Shown here: positions 1 through 13,000 of the stretch, piece after piece
Position numbering within the stretch: the stretch's first letter is position 1
Layout of the letters: every line of letters begins with the position of its first letter
Assembly (NCBI RefSeq): GCF_030344915.1
Contig: NZ_CP128233.1
Span: forward strand, 1,798,001-1,862,000
Length of the DNA stretch: 64,000 nucleotides
Reading direction: 5' to 3'
DNA from: Neopusillimonas aromaticivorans
GTDB taxonomy: Bacteria > Pseudomonadota > Gammaproteobacteria > Burkholderiales > Burkholderiaceae_B
The notes under the pieces: generated by a model
What the model was told of the DNA's origin: nothing
The model's database searches: none
Seen by the model: only the letters and a program-made list of their open reading frames with translations
Made by a program: the position numbers and the translations under genes

Positions 1-3000
1 GGTCAGTTCGCCGTTCGTTGCGACGTCGACCCGGTCGCCGGAATGGTAGATTCTGTGGCCTGAACCCGGTTGCCACGGGTCGGGCCTGAACCGTCCGGCG
101 GTCAGGTCGGGCCGATTCAGGTAGCCCAGGCCGACACCGTCTCCGCCGATGACCAGTTCACCCTGGCCTCCGGGGGGACCAGATGACCATCCAGGTCCAT
201 GACGTAGGCCCGGCAGTGCGCACCGGGTTTGCCGATCGGGATGCGGCGGGCGTTTTCGCGGGCTTCGTAGAGGTTTGAGCAGACCGAGGCTTCGCTGGGG
301 CCATAGCCGTTGAAGAACCGGCGGCCCGATGCCCATTTTTCCACTACGGCGTCGGGGCAGGCTTCGCCGGCCACCATCAGCAGACGAAGCGACGGCAGGG
401 TACGTGTTGGCAGGGCCACCAGCAGCGACGGCGGCAGTGTGGCTATCGTGATGCGGTCATTTTCAAGGGTGTCGAGCAGTTCCTCACCGAAGCGGACGGT
501 GTCCGGGTCGGGAATATGCAGGGTGGCACCGGAACCCAGTGCCATGAAGATTTCCCATATCGAGGCATCGAAGGACAGCGCGGCAAACTGCAGAACCCGG
601 TCGGTGACTTCAGGCGCCAGATGGTGACGTTGCAGCCGTATCATGCTGGCCAGTCCGCCATGCGGGGTCATCGCCCCTTTGGGCTGGCCGGTCGAGCCCG
701 AGGTGTAGATCAGGTAAGCCGGGTCGGCGGCGTTCAGGTCAGGGCCCCGGACCGCACCTGCAGCCGCTGTGTGCGGCATCTGGTCAATGGGCAGGATACG
801 TGCCGCGCAGGACGCGGGCACTTGTCCTGTCAGCGCCGTGTCCGTCAGCAGCCAGCGGGCGTTGCTGTCGCCCAGTATCCAGGCGATGCGCTCGGCGGGG
901 TAGGCGGCATCGATAGGGACAGCCATGGCACCCGCTTGCATGACCGCCAGCAAGGCGGTAACGGCCCGGCTCCGCGCGGCAGCAGCAGGGCGACGGGTTC
1001 GCCGGGTGCGACACCCTTTTCGAGCAGGGTCTGGCACAGCGTGTCTACGGCCCGCTTCAGTGCCTCGTAGCTGAAACTCCCCTCTTTGGCCTGGATCGCC
1101 GGATGTCCGGGCAGCACGTGCGCCCACGCGTTGAAACAGTCCAGGGCCAGAGGGGCGGGCAAGCCACTGTCCGGCCCGCAGGCCAGGGCGACCCGTTGTG
1201 CCAGTTCGGCTTCGGTATAAAGGGACAGATCTTGTACCCTGGCCATGGGTTGACGAACCATGGCAGACAGCAGCTGGTACCAATGTCCCAGCACATCGGT
1301 GCCGATCCTGTCGTCGATCCGCGTCGGGTCCCAGTGCCGGGGCCAGCGCGGCATCGTCGCCGGTGGTCACGATGGCCGTCAGGGCGAAGTTGGTTTCTTC
1401 ATGAAGGGTGGCCACCTTCAGCGTCAGCCCGTTGGCGACCAGGTCCGAGGGGCGCGGGTAATTCTGCACCAGCAGCAAGGTATCGAACAATGGGTTGGCC
1501 GGGTCATGGCCGGTGGATTGCAGAATGTCGTCAAGGCCGATGAACGCATGATCGGCACGCTCGAAGGCGTGCTGGCGCAGGTTACCCAACAGCGTCGCCA
1601 GGGTCATGTCGGCGGTCAGGGTTGCGCTGACGGGAACCGTGTTGATGGTCATGCCCACCAGAGCGTCTGCATGGTCGAAATCGGCAGGTCGATGCGCAAA
1701 CGTGATGCCGAAAACAACCGTTCCGGTGCTGCGGTACCGTCGCAACAGCAGGGCCCATGAGGCTTGCAGTGCGACGCCCAGTGGCACCCCATGCCGGCGA
1801 CAGAGCGCGGACAGGCCGTCACGTACGACAGGGTCCAGTGCGCGGGTGGCGCTGTACTGTGGGGCGCTTTGCGGGGTCTCTGCCGAGGGCAAGGCCATCA
1901 AGGTCGGGCTGGCGTCTGCCAGTGCATGCTGCCACCAGCGACGGGCGGCGTTGGCATCCAGGGCGTTCCAGCGGCGAACAAAGGCCGACCAGTCGGGCGC
2001 TGCCGGCAGATTCGGCGTGGTGTCATTGCCCAGAGCCTTGAGAATGTCCAGCAACTCCTGCATCAGCACCGACACGGACCAGCCGTCCATAATCAAGTGG
2101 TGGCTGCTCCAGACCCAGTCATGGCGATCATGACTGCGCCGTATCAGGTGCATGCGCATCAAGGGTGCCTGACCCAGCGCAAACCCTTGCTGGCGGTCGG
2201 CCTGCATCAAGGCGCGCAGGTGCGGGTCGGCACGCTGATCATCCAGGGCGCTCCAGTCGGAAACCTGCCAGGTTAGCGAGGCGGATGGGGCAATCGACTG
2301 GTACGGTTCGTCGTTGTCATCAAAATCGAAGGTACACCGCAGGGCGGCATGACGGTCCAGCATGATAGCCCAGGCCGTTTGCAGCGCTTCGGGGTCAAGT
2401 GGGCCTTCCAGTTTGAAATGAATCTGGTTGAAGTAGGTTTGCGGGTTGTGCAGGCTGTGCAGCAGAATGCCCCGTTGCAACGGGGTGACGGGCACCCGGG
2501 ATGCTGAGGCAAAGTCGTCGGCCCCGATGGCTGCCGTGGCGTCAAACCCTGTTTCGACAGCGATGTTTTCAAGGGCCGATGCGATGGCGTGCATCAGGCC
2601 TTGCGCAGCGGCTTCGCTGTTCGGCCCTGCGGCGAAATTCAGGGCCAGGCGCAGTTGCCCGGCGACAACTCCGGCGTTCAGCTCGAGACGGTGGCTGCGG
2701 TCCAGGTCGGGTGCGATGGTGGGGCCTGTGTCAGCGTCAACAGGCTGGAACGGGCCATCGGTCCAGCCATCCAGCACGCCCACGTAGTTGACCAGAATGT
2801 CGGCACCCGGCAGAGCCGCCAGCCGGCGTGCCTGGTCGGGGTCATCGCCGTAGCGCAATAAGCCGTAACCGAGACCATCATGCGGCAGGGCGGCAAGCGC
2901 GGTTGTGATGGTCTGCGCCATGGTACGGGCGTCCGGGTTGACGGGCAGGCAGAGGGGAATGACCGATGTGAACCATCCGACGGTCTCTGAAATATCCAGC

Positions 3001-6000
3001 GTGTCGATGGGCAGGGCGCGCCCGTTGCGTTCCAGGTCAACGCGCAAGATACGGCCATGCCCGGCCGCATGGGCCAGCGCAAGTGCGGCCAGCAGCGTTT
3101 CGTCCATTCTCAACGTCCACACGGCAGGCACCTTGCGCAGCAGGTGCTGCGTCAGATTGGCCGGCAGGGTGAGCTGGCAGGTTCGGGCGTCCCTCTCAAG
3201 CCCCGGCTGTGCTGGAAGGTCAGGGGCCAGCGGTGTCGGCTGTGGTGACAAATGATCAACCCAGAACGGCAATGATGCCGTGACCTCGGGGTCGCGACTG
3301 AAGGCCTGAAGGGCCAGCGCCCAACGACGCCAGGGAATGCCGTGACGTCGCAGTGGAAGGTCATTGGGGTGTTCATAGGCGTTTTGCAGATCACGCAATA
3401 CCACCTGCCACGACAGGACATCAATGCACAGGTGATGCACCGTGAGCATCATCTGTCGGTCAGAGGGCAGAACGACCGCGGCCACATTGATGCCACGTTC
3501 CGGATCAAGGTGTTGCTGGGCCTGCGCCAACCGGGTTTGTCGCTGCCCGGTCCAGGTGATGTCATCCATGCCGTCCGGGCGTGTTTCAATCTTGAACAGC
3601 GGGGCGGGCCGCATGGCCGCAATATGGTAATCAATGGCTCCTTTCTCTGACTGGCTGACCTGCAGGCCAAAAATTTCGTGGCAGGCCACGACAGCCTGCA
3701 GCGCTTGCTGCAACCGGGGCAGGTCAACCGGGTCGGGCAAAGCAATGACCACAGCCTGGTTGAACTGTCGCCAGTTGCCATGCATTTCACCCTTGAGCCA
3801 GGACAGGATGGGTGTGGACCAGACCGGGCCAATGGCGTCGGCGTCATCCGATGACGAACTGGCCGGTACCGCATTCCGGGCGATGGCTCTGACCGTCTGA
3901 TGCTCGAAAATGGTTTTGGCCGATAGATCAAGCCCCGCGCGGCGGGCTCTTGAAATGACCTGCAGGCTGCTGATGGAGTCGCCACCCAGATCAAAAAAAT
4001 TGTCGTCCGGGCCGATGGGGTGACGTTGCAGTACGTCGCTGAACAATTGTGCGACCAGGCGTTCGTGGTCGGAGTTGAGTGGGCTGACAGCGGCGGATGC
4101 CGGTGCGCTGTCGGCCAGATGGGCCAAGGCGCGGTAATCGGTCTTGCCTTGCGAGGTGACCGGCAGCGACGGCAGCGTGAGGATATGTTCCGGGATCAGG
4201 ACATCGGCCAGACTGTTTTGCAGTATGGCCTTGATGGCGTCTTGGGAAGGGGCGTTGGCGCCAGTGATGAAGGCCCACAGGCGATGGCGGGAACCTGTCT
4301 GGCGTACCAGGGCTGCGGCGTCGGTAATACCGGGAATCTGGATCAGCGCCCGTTCCAGAGTGGCAGGTTCTACCCGGATGCCCCGAATCTTGATCTGGCG
4401 GTCACGTCGCCCCAGGCACCAGAGTTGTCCGTCCAGGTCCATGCGCCCGCGGTCGCCCGTGTGCAGCTCGGCCAGTGGCGTGAAATCACCGTCGCGGGCG
4501 GCCGACAGCATCAGGGCCTGGCCGCGAACCCGTATATCACCCACACACAAGGGGAAGCCGCTGGTTGTCAGGCCCGGTGACGGCGATTTCCGTGTTGGGA
4601 ACAGGCGTGCCCAAGGGCAGGGTGGACCACGAGGCGGGCACGTCATCCACAGACAGGAAGGTGGCAGAAATGGTCGTTTCGGTCAGACCATATCCACACA
4701 TCAGCGCGCAGTGCGGGGCCTGCTTGCGCCAGATGCGTGCCGCCGAGGCCTGAACCGCTTCGCTGCCCGTGATCAGCAGACGCAGTGACGGGGAATCGGG
4801 GTGCCGTGGGCGACCCGTTCATGCACCCAGGTGTGCCAGAAGGCTGCGGGCAGATTGGCAACGCTAATGCCGTGTTGTGTCAAAGCCTGCTCAAAAGCGT
4901 CCAGGTCCCGGTCTGTACCGGCGCAGGCTGAACCAGAGGAGCACCCGCCAGCAGTGCAGGCAGGGTTTCTTCCAGGGCGACGTCGAATGCCGGCGCTGCA
5001 AATTGCAGGACCCGGTCATGGGCCTGCAATCCAAAACGGTGACGCGTGTCCAGGGCGTGATTCAGCAGGCTGGCATGGCTGATGAAAACGGTTTTGGGTT
5101 CACCGGTTGAGCCCGAGGTGAAGCACACGTAGGCGGGCAGGACGTCCAGCCCTGTTGTTGGTGGAAAGGGAACAGGGGGCATGCCGTGGCGGTCGTGTCC
5201 AGCAGCGTTTGGCACGCGATCCGTCGCAGGTCATGCGCTGAAGCCCCATCAAGGTCGGGGCTGTCGGCGCCGGTGACCAGAATGCTGACATCGGCTTGCC
5301 GGGCGCGTGTGAGGATGGCGTCGGTAGGGCCGTCGGTGGGCAGGAAAACCGCACATCCACCGCATTGCCATAGGGCCAGCAAGGTCGGCACCCGTTCAGT
5401 CAGCCGGGGCAAACACAGGCCGACACGCGTTTGCCGGGTGACCCCATGGGCGTGCAGGGCATCAGCCGTTCGCTCAATCCGGGTCAGTACCTGCCCGCAG
5501 GACAGACTGTCGTGGTGATCCGTCAGCAGAACCGTGCCGGGATCCATGGCGTGCAATGTGTCAAGGATCAGGTCATGGATCGGGCGGTCCGGCAGGCTGG
5601 CCGGCGGTCCTTGCCACAGCGCGGGTGCGTGTGGCGATGCAGGCTGTTGTCGGCCGCTTCCCTGTGCCGCAGCAGACTGGCACAGGTCGACGAACTGCGT
5701 CAGAAAAGCCCGAATGGTTCGTTCGTCAAACAGGTCGGGATCGTATTCCAGCTGGGCCAGCCAAGGGGCATGCGGGTCGCTTGTGCGTTCCAGGCTCAGG
5801 TTCAGGTCAACTTCAGGTGCCAGCGGGGCAACCGGCAGCGCTTCGATGGTCGTGTCCGGCAGGGTGGGCGGTGCCAGGGCTGGGCCTGCAGCACGAACAT
5901 GGCCTGAAACAGCGGGTTGCGGTTCAGATGGCGTTTCGGGTTCAGTACGCTGACAATCTGATCCAGGGTAACGCCGGGTTGGTCCAGTGCACCCAGCAGG

Positions 6001-7031
6001 GCATGTTTCACCTGGGCGATGCGTGTGGCCAGGTCGTCGTTCAGGGCGGGCTGCAGCCTCAGTGGTACCGTACTGACCATAAAACCGACCATGTCCTGGT
6101 CAGCCCGGGTTTTCCGGGTAGACACCGGACAACCAATGACCATGTCGTCATCACCGCTCCAGCGCTGCAGCAACCAGGCATAGAGCGCCAGATAGGCCAT
6201 GAACGGGGTGGCCCCGTTTGCACGGGCAATGTCGCTCAGGTCGGCATCGTCGGGTAGTGGCAGGCTGAGCATGCCCGCACGTTGGCCGCGTTCGGCGGGG
6301 CGAGGGTGATCCAGTGGCAGGCTGATTTCGGCCGGAGCGCCGTCCAGGGTGTTGCGCCACCACGCCAGGGCTTCCGGAGTTTCCCGGGTTTGATCAGCGG
6401 TTTGCAGCACCTCGGTGAATTGTGCTGCCGGCGCAAGACGGCCACCGCCTGCAACGCTGAAACAGTCGTTGATCAGGATCGCCATGGATGTCCGGTCGGC
6501 GATGATATGGTGGATCAGGAAGGTGATCCGGTGGTGGCCGTCGCAGGGCTGCAGCATGACCCGGAACAATTGGCCGGCCGGCAGGGTGTGCGGCGCGTTT
6601 TCAGGGCACAGCTCGAGTCCGGGTCGCTGGCCGGTGATTTCCAGCCAGGCTTCGTTGTCGTGTTCCGCCAGGCGGGCCGATACGATGGCGTGTCGCTCAA
6701 CGGTTTGGGCGACGGCGTGTTGCCACAGGGCCGTGTCCAAGGTGCCGCGCAACAAAAACGAGGCATGCAGCACGAACCCCTGGTCGTTCTGGCTGAGCTT
6801 GTCCATGAACCAGAGCCGTGTTTGCTCGGCATTCAGGGGGTAGCGACGGGGTGCGTTGTTGCTGCGGGTCAGCCAGGCGAGCAGTTCGGCCTTGCGCTCG
6901 CGCAGCTCATTTTGCAGCCTGGCATCCAGGGCGCCGGCCCGACCCTGCAGCACCAGTTTGTCACCTTCTGCAGAGATCCGGATACCGGCCTGGGCCAGTC
7001 GTTCAAGCAGGTCGGACAAGGGTTGCGTCAT
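1..7031 (-). CDS. NRPS2: docking-C-A-PCP-E-C-A, 3' end beyond window
   Basis: Second peptide synthetase of the operon; the ATG overlaps the stop of NRPS1 as ATGA, so the two are translationally coupled. Reading from the start: a TubC-type N-terminal docking domain (about residues 4-50), a condensation domain with HHIIADRTS, an adenylation domain (CFTSGSTGEPK, then GYGLTETTIS), a carrier domain (NFFDLGGDSISS near 3,990), an epimerisation domain (HHLCIDVLSW near 3,430), a second condensation domain (HHLIMDGWS near 2,080) and a second adenylation domain (LIYTSGSTGQPKG near 700, GYGPSEASVC near 300). The last A domain is cut by the window edge. At least eight frame breaks (near 170, 970, 1345, 4555, 4798, 4907, 5179, 5885) interrupt it; those resolved are one-base changes in short runs. 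An E domain followed by a C domain implies a D-residue in the product. Confidence 0.88.
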
Positions 7032-10000
7032 GGTGTTGCGTTCCTGGTGGTGATTTGTTCAAGCAGGTAGTCAGCCATGGCGTCAAGCGTCGGATGGCCA
7101 AAAATTTCGCCGATGGGCAAGGTCAGACCCGTAGCCTGTTCAAGGCGTTCATGCAGTTTTACCGTGAGCATCGAGTGCCCTCCGTAGTCGAAGAAACTGC
7201 GGTCAGTGTCGATATCGTCGCGCTCCAGCAGTTCAGACCAGCAGGTGTAAAGAAAATCGACCAGATCGTCACGGTCTTCAAACGGTGGCACTGCGGCATT
7301 GGCGGTGTTGGTACCCCTGATCGCCGTCTCTTGGGGCCGCGTGTGTTCGTTGCCGGGGTCGGCCACGGTATCTGGCGCACCGGGGCTGATGCCGGGTGCC
7401 GGCATTTCGCGGGCCATGCGGGTCAGGGCAGTCCAGTCGGTCTTGCCGTTTGCGTTCAATGGCAGCGCTTCCAGGCGCACCCAGCGTGACGGTAACCACG
7501 CGGCGGGCAAGCGCTCATGCAGCCATTGGCGCAAGGCCTCGTCAGACGGCAGGGGGTCGTGGGACGGAACGGCCCAGGCGATGATCTCGCGGTCGGTCGG
7601 TGTCGTATCCGACGAGGGGTTGTTGACGGACTGCGCGGTAACGGCCACTGCCCCGATGGCGGGGTGCTGTCGCAGTGTGACCTCGATTTCTTCGGGGTCG
7701 ATGCGCTGACCGCGGATCTTGAATTGCCGGTCAAGACGACCGAGCAACCACACGTGTCCGTGCTCATCCATCCAGGCCCGGTCGCCGGTCCGGTAGGCCG
7801 GGCACAGTTCGCCGAACAGCCGGGTTTGGCCAAAGGCCGAGGCCAGTGATCGGGCGTGACCATGATAGGTCTGGGCGACACTGGGGGCCGGCGATCAGGA
7901 GCTCGCCGGGCATGCCATGCAAAACGGGCTGACCGGCCTCATTGATAATGGCCATGCGGTTGCCTGCAATGGCCTTTCCCGGGCTGCCCGGAGCTTGTCC
8001 ACTGGTGTATCGGGTCAGGCTGGCCGTGACAGTGGTTTCTGTCGGGCCATACACAATGAAAAGTGTACGGTTGCATGCCCAGGCCTCCAGCGTATGGGTC
8101 GGGCAGATTTCCCCGCCCACGGCCAAGACCTTCAGCGACGGGTGGGCACGGGCCGCCGTACTGTTCAGAACAGCGGGGGTACCTGCATGTGCGTAATACC
8201 CCATGCATCGAGGGTTTCGTTCAGGGTGGTCCCGGGCATGACCGAGTGCCGTGGCAGTGTGACCAGGGTGGCGCCGGTGCACCAGCTCATGGCGATGTCT
8301 GACAGCGTGACATCGAATGCCGGGGCGACAACCTGCAAAATCGAGCTGTCCGGGGTCAGCGCGTAATGACGGGCCAGACTGTGGCCCAGCCGGACCAGGG
8401 CATCGTGACGGATGGGGATGCCTTTGGGACGACCGCTTGAGCCCGAGGTGTAGACAATCGCCGCAACCGGGTTCGGGTGCGTTGTTGACGTGTCCTGAAA
8501 CGGTGATGCTTCAGTGGGTGCGACGTCTGCGCAGTCGGGAATATTGACGCCGCCCGTGTCGGTCCACAGCAGGGCAGCTCCGCTGTCCTGGATCACGGTA
8601 TCGGCTCGTTCGGCCGGCCATTGCGTGTCAATGATGACGGCGGTGGCCCCGTTTTGCCAGATGGCCAGCAGACAGGCCAGCCAGTCGGTCGAGCGCTCCA
8701 TGGCCAGGGCGATGGTGTTTGGTGCCGGATGGTGTTGGCGCATGGCTAGGGCGAGTTCGCAGGCGCGTGTCCAAAGCTGTGCGGCACTCAGCGTTTTATT
8801 CAGGTCGACGGCCAGGCGCTGGTCTGGCCTGCGTGCCGCGTGTTGCGCCACCAGCGTATCCAGGCGCTGGGGCGTGCGTGTGTTTTCATTGGCAAACGCA
8901 TGTTGCGTTGGCATGTTTTCATGGGGCAGGGCCGGCTGCCATGGCATGTTTTCACCGGACCCTGACAGTGCCAGCCGTTCCGGCAGATGCCGGTACCATT
9001 CACACAGTGACTGACCGGCGCGGTCTGTCGGGGCTGCCGTACCGGATGCCGGTGTTGTGGCCAGCGTCAGGCCAATGCGGATAACGCCGGCCAGACGTTC
9101 AGCGACATCGGCGGGGATTCGCTGGCTGTCGTATTCCAGACCGAAGACAGTACCCCTGACGGGGCAGAGGTAATGGTCAGCGCCAGATCCACCCGGGCCT
9201 GGGTGGATGGCGCCTGTCCCAGGCTGGTGATCTGCAACCCGGGCAAGACAAGGCTCCAGTCAAAGTCCTGCTCGGGTACCACCATGACATGCAGGTCGTC
9301 AGTGCGGTCGTCCAGTCCTTTCCATCCCAGATCCTGCAACCAGAATGCGGGAATGTCACGGAAGGACAGCGCCTGCATGACGTGAGTCTGGATGGCTTGA
9401 AGGGCCTCGGGCCAGGTACGTTGTCCGGCAAGGTCGAAGCTGCCCAGAAGGGTGTTCGCCAGAAAGGCTGCGCTGTCTTCCAGATCGGGATCATGCCGCC
9501 CGGCTTCGGGGAACCCGATGCGTACCGGACCGTCGAGCAGGTTGAATTGCTGCAGGGCAAAGGTCAGGGCGCACAGGCCCTGCACGAATGGGGTGATACC
9601 GTTGCTGTCCGTTCGCCCGTCGTATCCGGTAATGACAAGACGGGCCAGCGGTCCACCGCGTTGTTTGCCGCCCCCGGCTGACGGGATGCGGGGGCAACGG
9701 GCCTGGGAGACCGCCTGCCGATAGGCCTGCAGGGGCTCTGACACTGCGGCCAGTCGGGCCTGCTGGCGCAGGGCAATGTCACCGATTCCCGGTGGGGTGT
9801 TGTCAGGGTGGGCCTCCAGGCCGCAAAGGGCGGCATAGTGGCGGGTCAGATCCTGCATCAGGCGCTGGCTTGACCAGCCGTCGATCATGGCATGGTGCGC
9901 CGTCATGATCAGATACAGGCGTTCGGTGTTGACGCGACAGATTTCAACCCTGAACAGGGGGCCGCCATCCAGAAGGAAGGGTTGGCCGGCCAGCCTGTCG

Positions 10001-13000
10001 CGGTGCCCGGCCGCAGTGGCATCGTTCATCAAGGGCGTATCGTGACAAATGACCTGAAACGGTGTGCCGGGCGGGTCGATAGATTGAGCCCACTGCCCCT
10101 GGTTTTGTTTCAGCCGGGTTCGCAGCGCCTGGTGACGGTCTGACAGGTATTGCAAGGCGCGCTGCAGCGTCGCCGTGTCGTGTTGTCCGTCGAAACGGTA
10201 GGCAATGGCCAGGTTGTAGGCGGTGCGCTGCGGGTGCGAGGCGTATTCCCGGATCAGCCATTGCTGGTTGAATGTCAGTGGCGCTTCCGTTGTCAGGGGG
10301 CGGTCAAGGCGACGATGGCGTCGGGCTCAGGCCGACCGGGTGCGTTGAGCGTGTCCGTGCCGGTGTGCTTCGCCTGTTCGGTGCATTCGATACGTTCGGC
10401 CAGGGCGGCTAGTGACGGGGTTTCGAACAGCCAGCGCACATCGGTGACAAGGCCGGTTGCCTTGCGCAGCCGGTTCATCGCCATGATGGCTTTCAGCGAT
10501 GTACCGCCCAGATCAAAAAATGGGCGTCCCGACCGGTAATGCGGCACCCCAGAATGTCTGACCATTGTTGTGCCAGCAGACGTTCCGTGTCGGTACGCAA
10601 TGGTTCCCGGCTCTGGACAGCGTTGTGTGCCGGCGCGGGGGCTTGCCGCGCAATGGCCAGCAGGGCGGCGTCGTCGGTTTTTCCGGTAGCCCCGACGGGC
10701 AGCGCATCCATCCAGACCCATTGATGCGGAATGGCCGCTCGTGGCAAGTGTGTGTGCAGGTGCCGGCGCAGCGCCGATTCGTCGGGTGGCGTTCTCGCCA
10801 CAACTGCTGCGATCAGGCGGGGCGGCACTGTGCTGTTATCCAGAACGACGCGGCTGCATAAAATGCCAGGTTGTGCGGCCAGGGCTGATTCAATTTCAGC
10901 CGCATCAATGCGTACGCCTTCCAGTTTCAGTTGCCGGTCGCGGCGGCCCAGCAGCAACAAAGGCCCGCCCGGGCTTTGCATGGCCAGGTCACCGCTCAGG
11001 AATGCACGTTGCCCGCCGAATGCGGGCAATGGCTGGAAACGTCGGGCGGTCAGTGCCGGATCATCAAGATAGCTGTCGGCCAGGCCGATACCGCTGATGG
11101 CCAGTTCCCCGGGGAAACCGTCTGGCACAGCGTGCCCTGCCGCATCGACGACCGCAACGGCGACCCCGGGCAAGGGCTTGCCGATGTCGGTGCGCGCCCC
11201 GAGCGGTGGTGTAATGTCGGCCCAGGTTGCATCGGCGGTGACTTCCGAGGATCCGTAAATGTTGATCAGCCGGCACCCGGGGACGGCTTTCAGGAATGCC
11301 TGGGCCAACGACGTGTCGAGCGGCTCACCACTGCAGGCGCAGAGCCGCAGCGATTGCAGACGGGGCATGTCGCCGTGCGCCAGCACGGCCCGCAGCAACG
11401 TGGGCACCAGCACCAGGCGTGTCACGTTGTACCGGCCGAGCAGGGCTGACAAGGCGACCGGGTCGGTCGCGCTGTCGTCTGGTGCAATGACCAACGGGAT
11501 GCCGGCGCACAGTGGGCCCAGCATTTCGGCATAACTATCGACGAACCCCGGTGATGTTTTCAGGCAGGCCACATCGTCAGGCAATGCCGGGAATGTCGAG
11601 GCATACCAGGCCAGACGGTTGATCAGGGCGTGTTGTGTGCAGACGACCCCTTTGGAGTGCCCGTTGACCCGGAGGTAAAGGCAATGAAGGCCGCATCGGG
11701 TGCGTGGCGGGCAACCGTCATCGCTGATGGGTGTGCACTGGCCGGGTGGGCCTTGTCTGACGTCGGGCCTGATTGCGCCGGTGGTTGGCCGTGTGCCGCT
11801 GGTTGTTGTTCGCGTATACCCGGCGGATGGAGTACGGGCAATGTTCTGGGCGCGGGGACGTCGGTGTCAGACATTGCAACCAGAATATCAGGGTCGGCGG
11901 CTGCCAGAATCTGGCGCTGGCGTTGTTCGGGGTGGGCCGGGTCGAGCAGCATCATGACGCCGCCGGCCTTCAGACAGGCCAGCACCGCCACGACCAGTTC
12001 GATACTACGGGGCAGCCAGATGGCCACCCGGCAGCCCGTCGTAAATGCCGGGTGGTCATTGAGTTGTTTGGCCAGCAGATCAACCTTCGCCAGCAGCGCT
12101 GTGTACGACAGTGTGTGGCCGTTCGCGATCAGGGCGGTGGCGTCGGGTGTATGACGCGCCTGTTGTGTGAACAGGTCGATAACGCGGGAGACGGGCAGTC
12201 GTGCAGGTTCGGCACGTGTGATGACCGCTTTGGCCGCTGCAGTCACAGGTGCGCCCGGTGCGACAACCGGTACACCGGATGGTGGGGCTACCGGTGTCAC
12301 GAGGTGTGTGCCCGGTGTGGCCGCCGTCAGCGCACGGTTTACATCGTGTTCCCAGGAGCGCGCCAGTGTCTGTGCAAACCCGGCGGGGAAGTGGCTGCGA
12401 CGGCATTCAAGGACTGCACTGAAGGTATCGTGTTCCGCGATTTCCAGTACCAGGTCGGTGCGGGGTACCGGCAAGGGGACCGGTGTCAGTGTGATGCCGG
12501 GTGCTGCAAATGGCGGCAGCATGTTGAACATGATTTGCGTCAGTGGTGCCCTGCCCGGCTGGCGCTGCGGCTGTGCGGCGTCCATGATCTGACGCAGCCC
12601 CAGGCCGGCATGGGCCATGTCGGTGCTGACAGCCGCCTGGATATGACGCAAGGCGTCAATGAAGGGGGCGTCGGGTGCCGGGTCGCAGCGCAAGGGGATC
12701 AGGTCGCTCAGGCAACCGGCCAGCCCGGCGGTACCCGGCCGGTCGCGGTGTGCAATGGTCGTGGCAATGACCAGCTCATTGTTCAGTGTCAACCGCTGCA
12801 AAAGCCGTACAAAGACCGTCAGCAAGAAAAACCAGGGCGTGGTTTTCAGCTGGCGACAAAGGGTGCGCAGGGCCTGCGCTTTCTCTGGCTCGATCGTGAC
12901 GCAGAAGCGGTCGCACGCGGGTTCGTCGGGCGAGGGGGCGTGTGCGCCAGCATGACGGGCGGGGCAAAGCGCTCGGGAGCCCCTTCAAGCCGGGTTCTCC

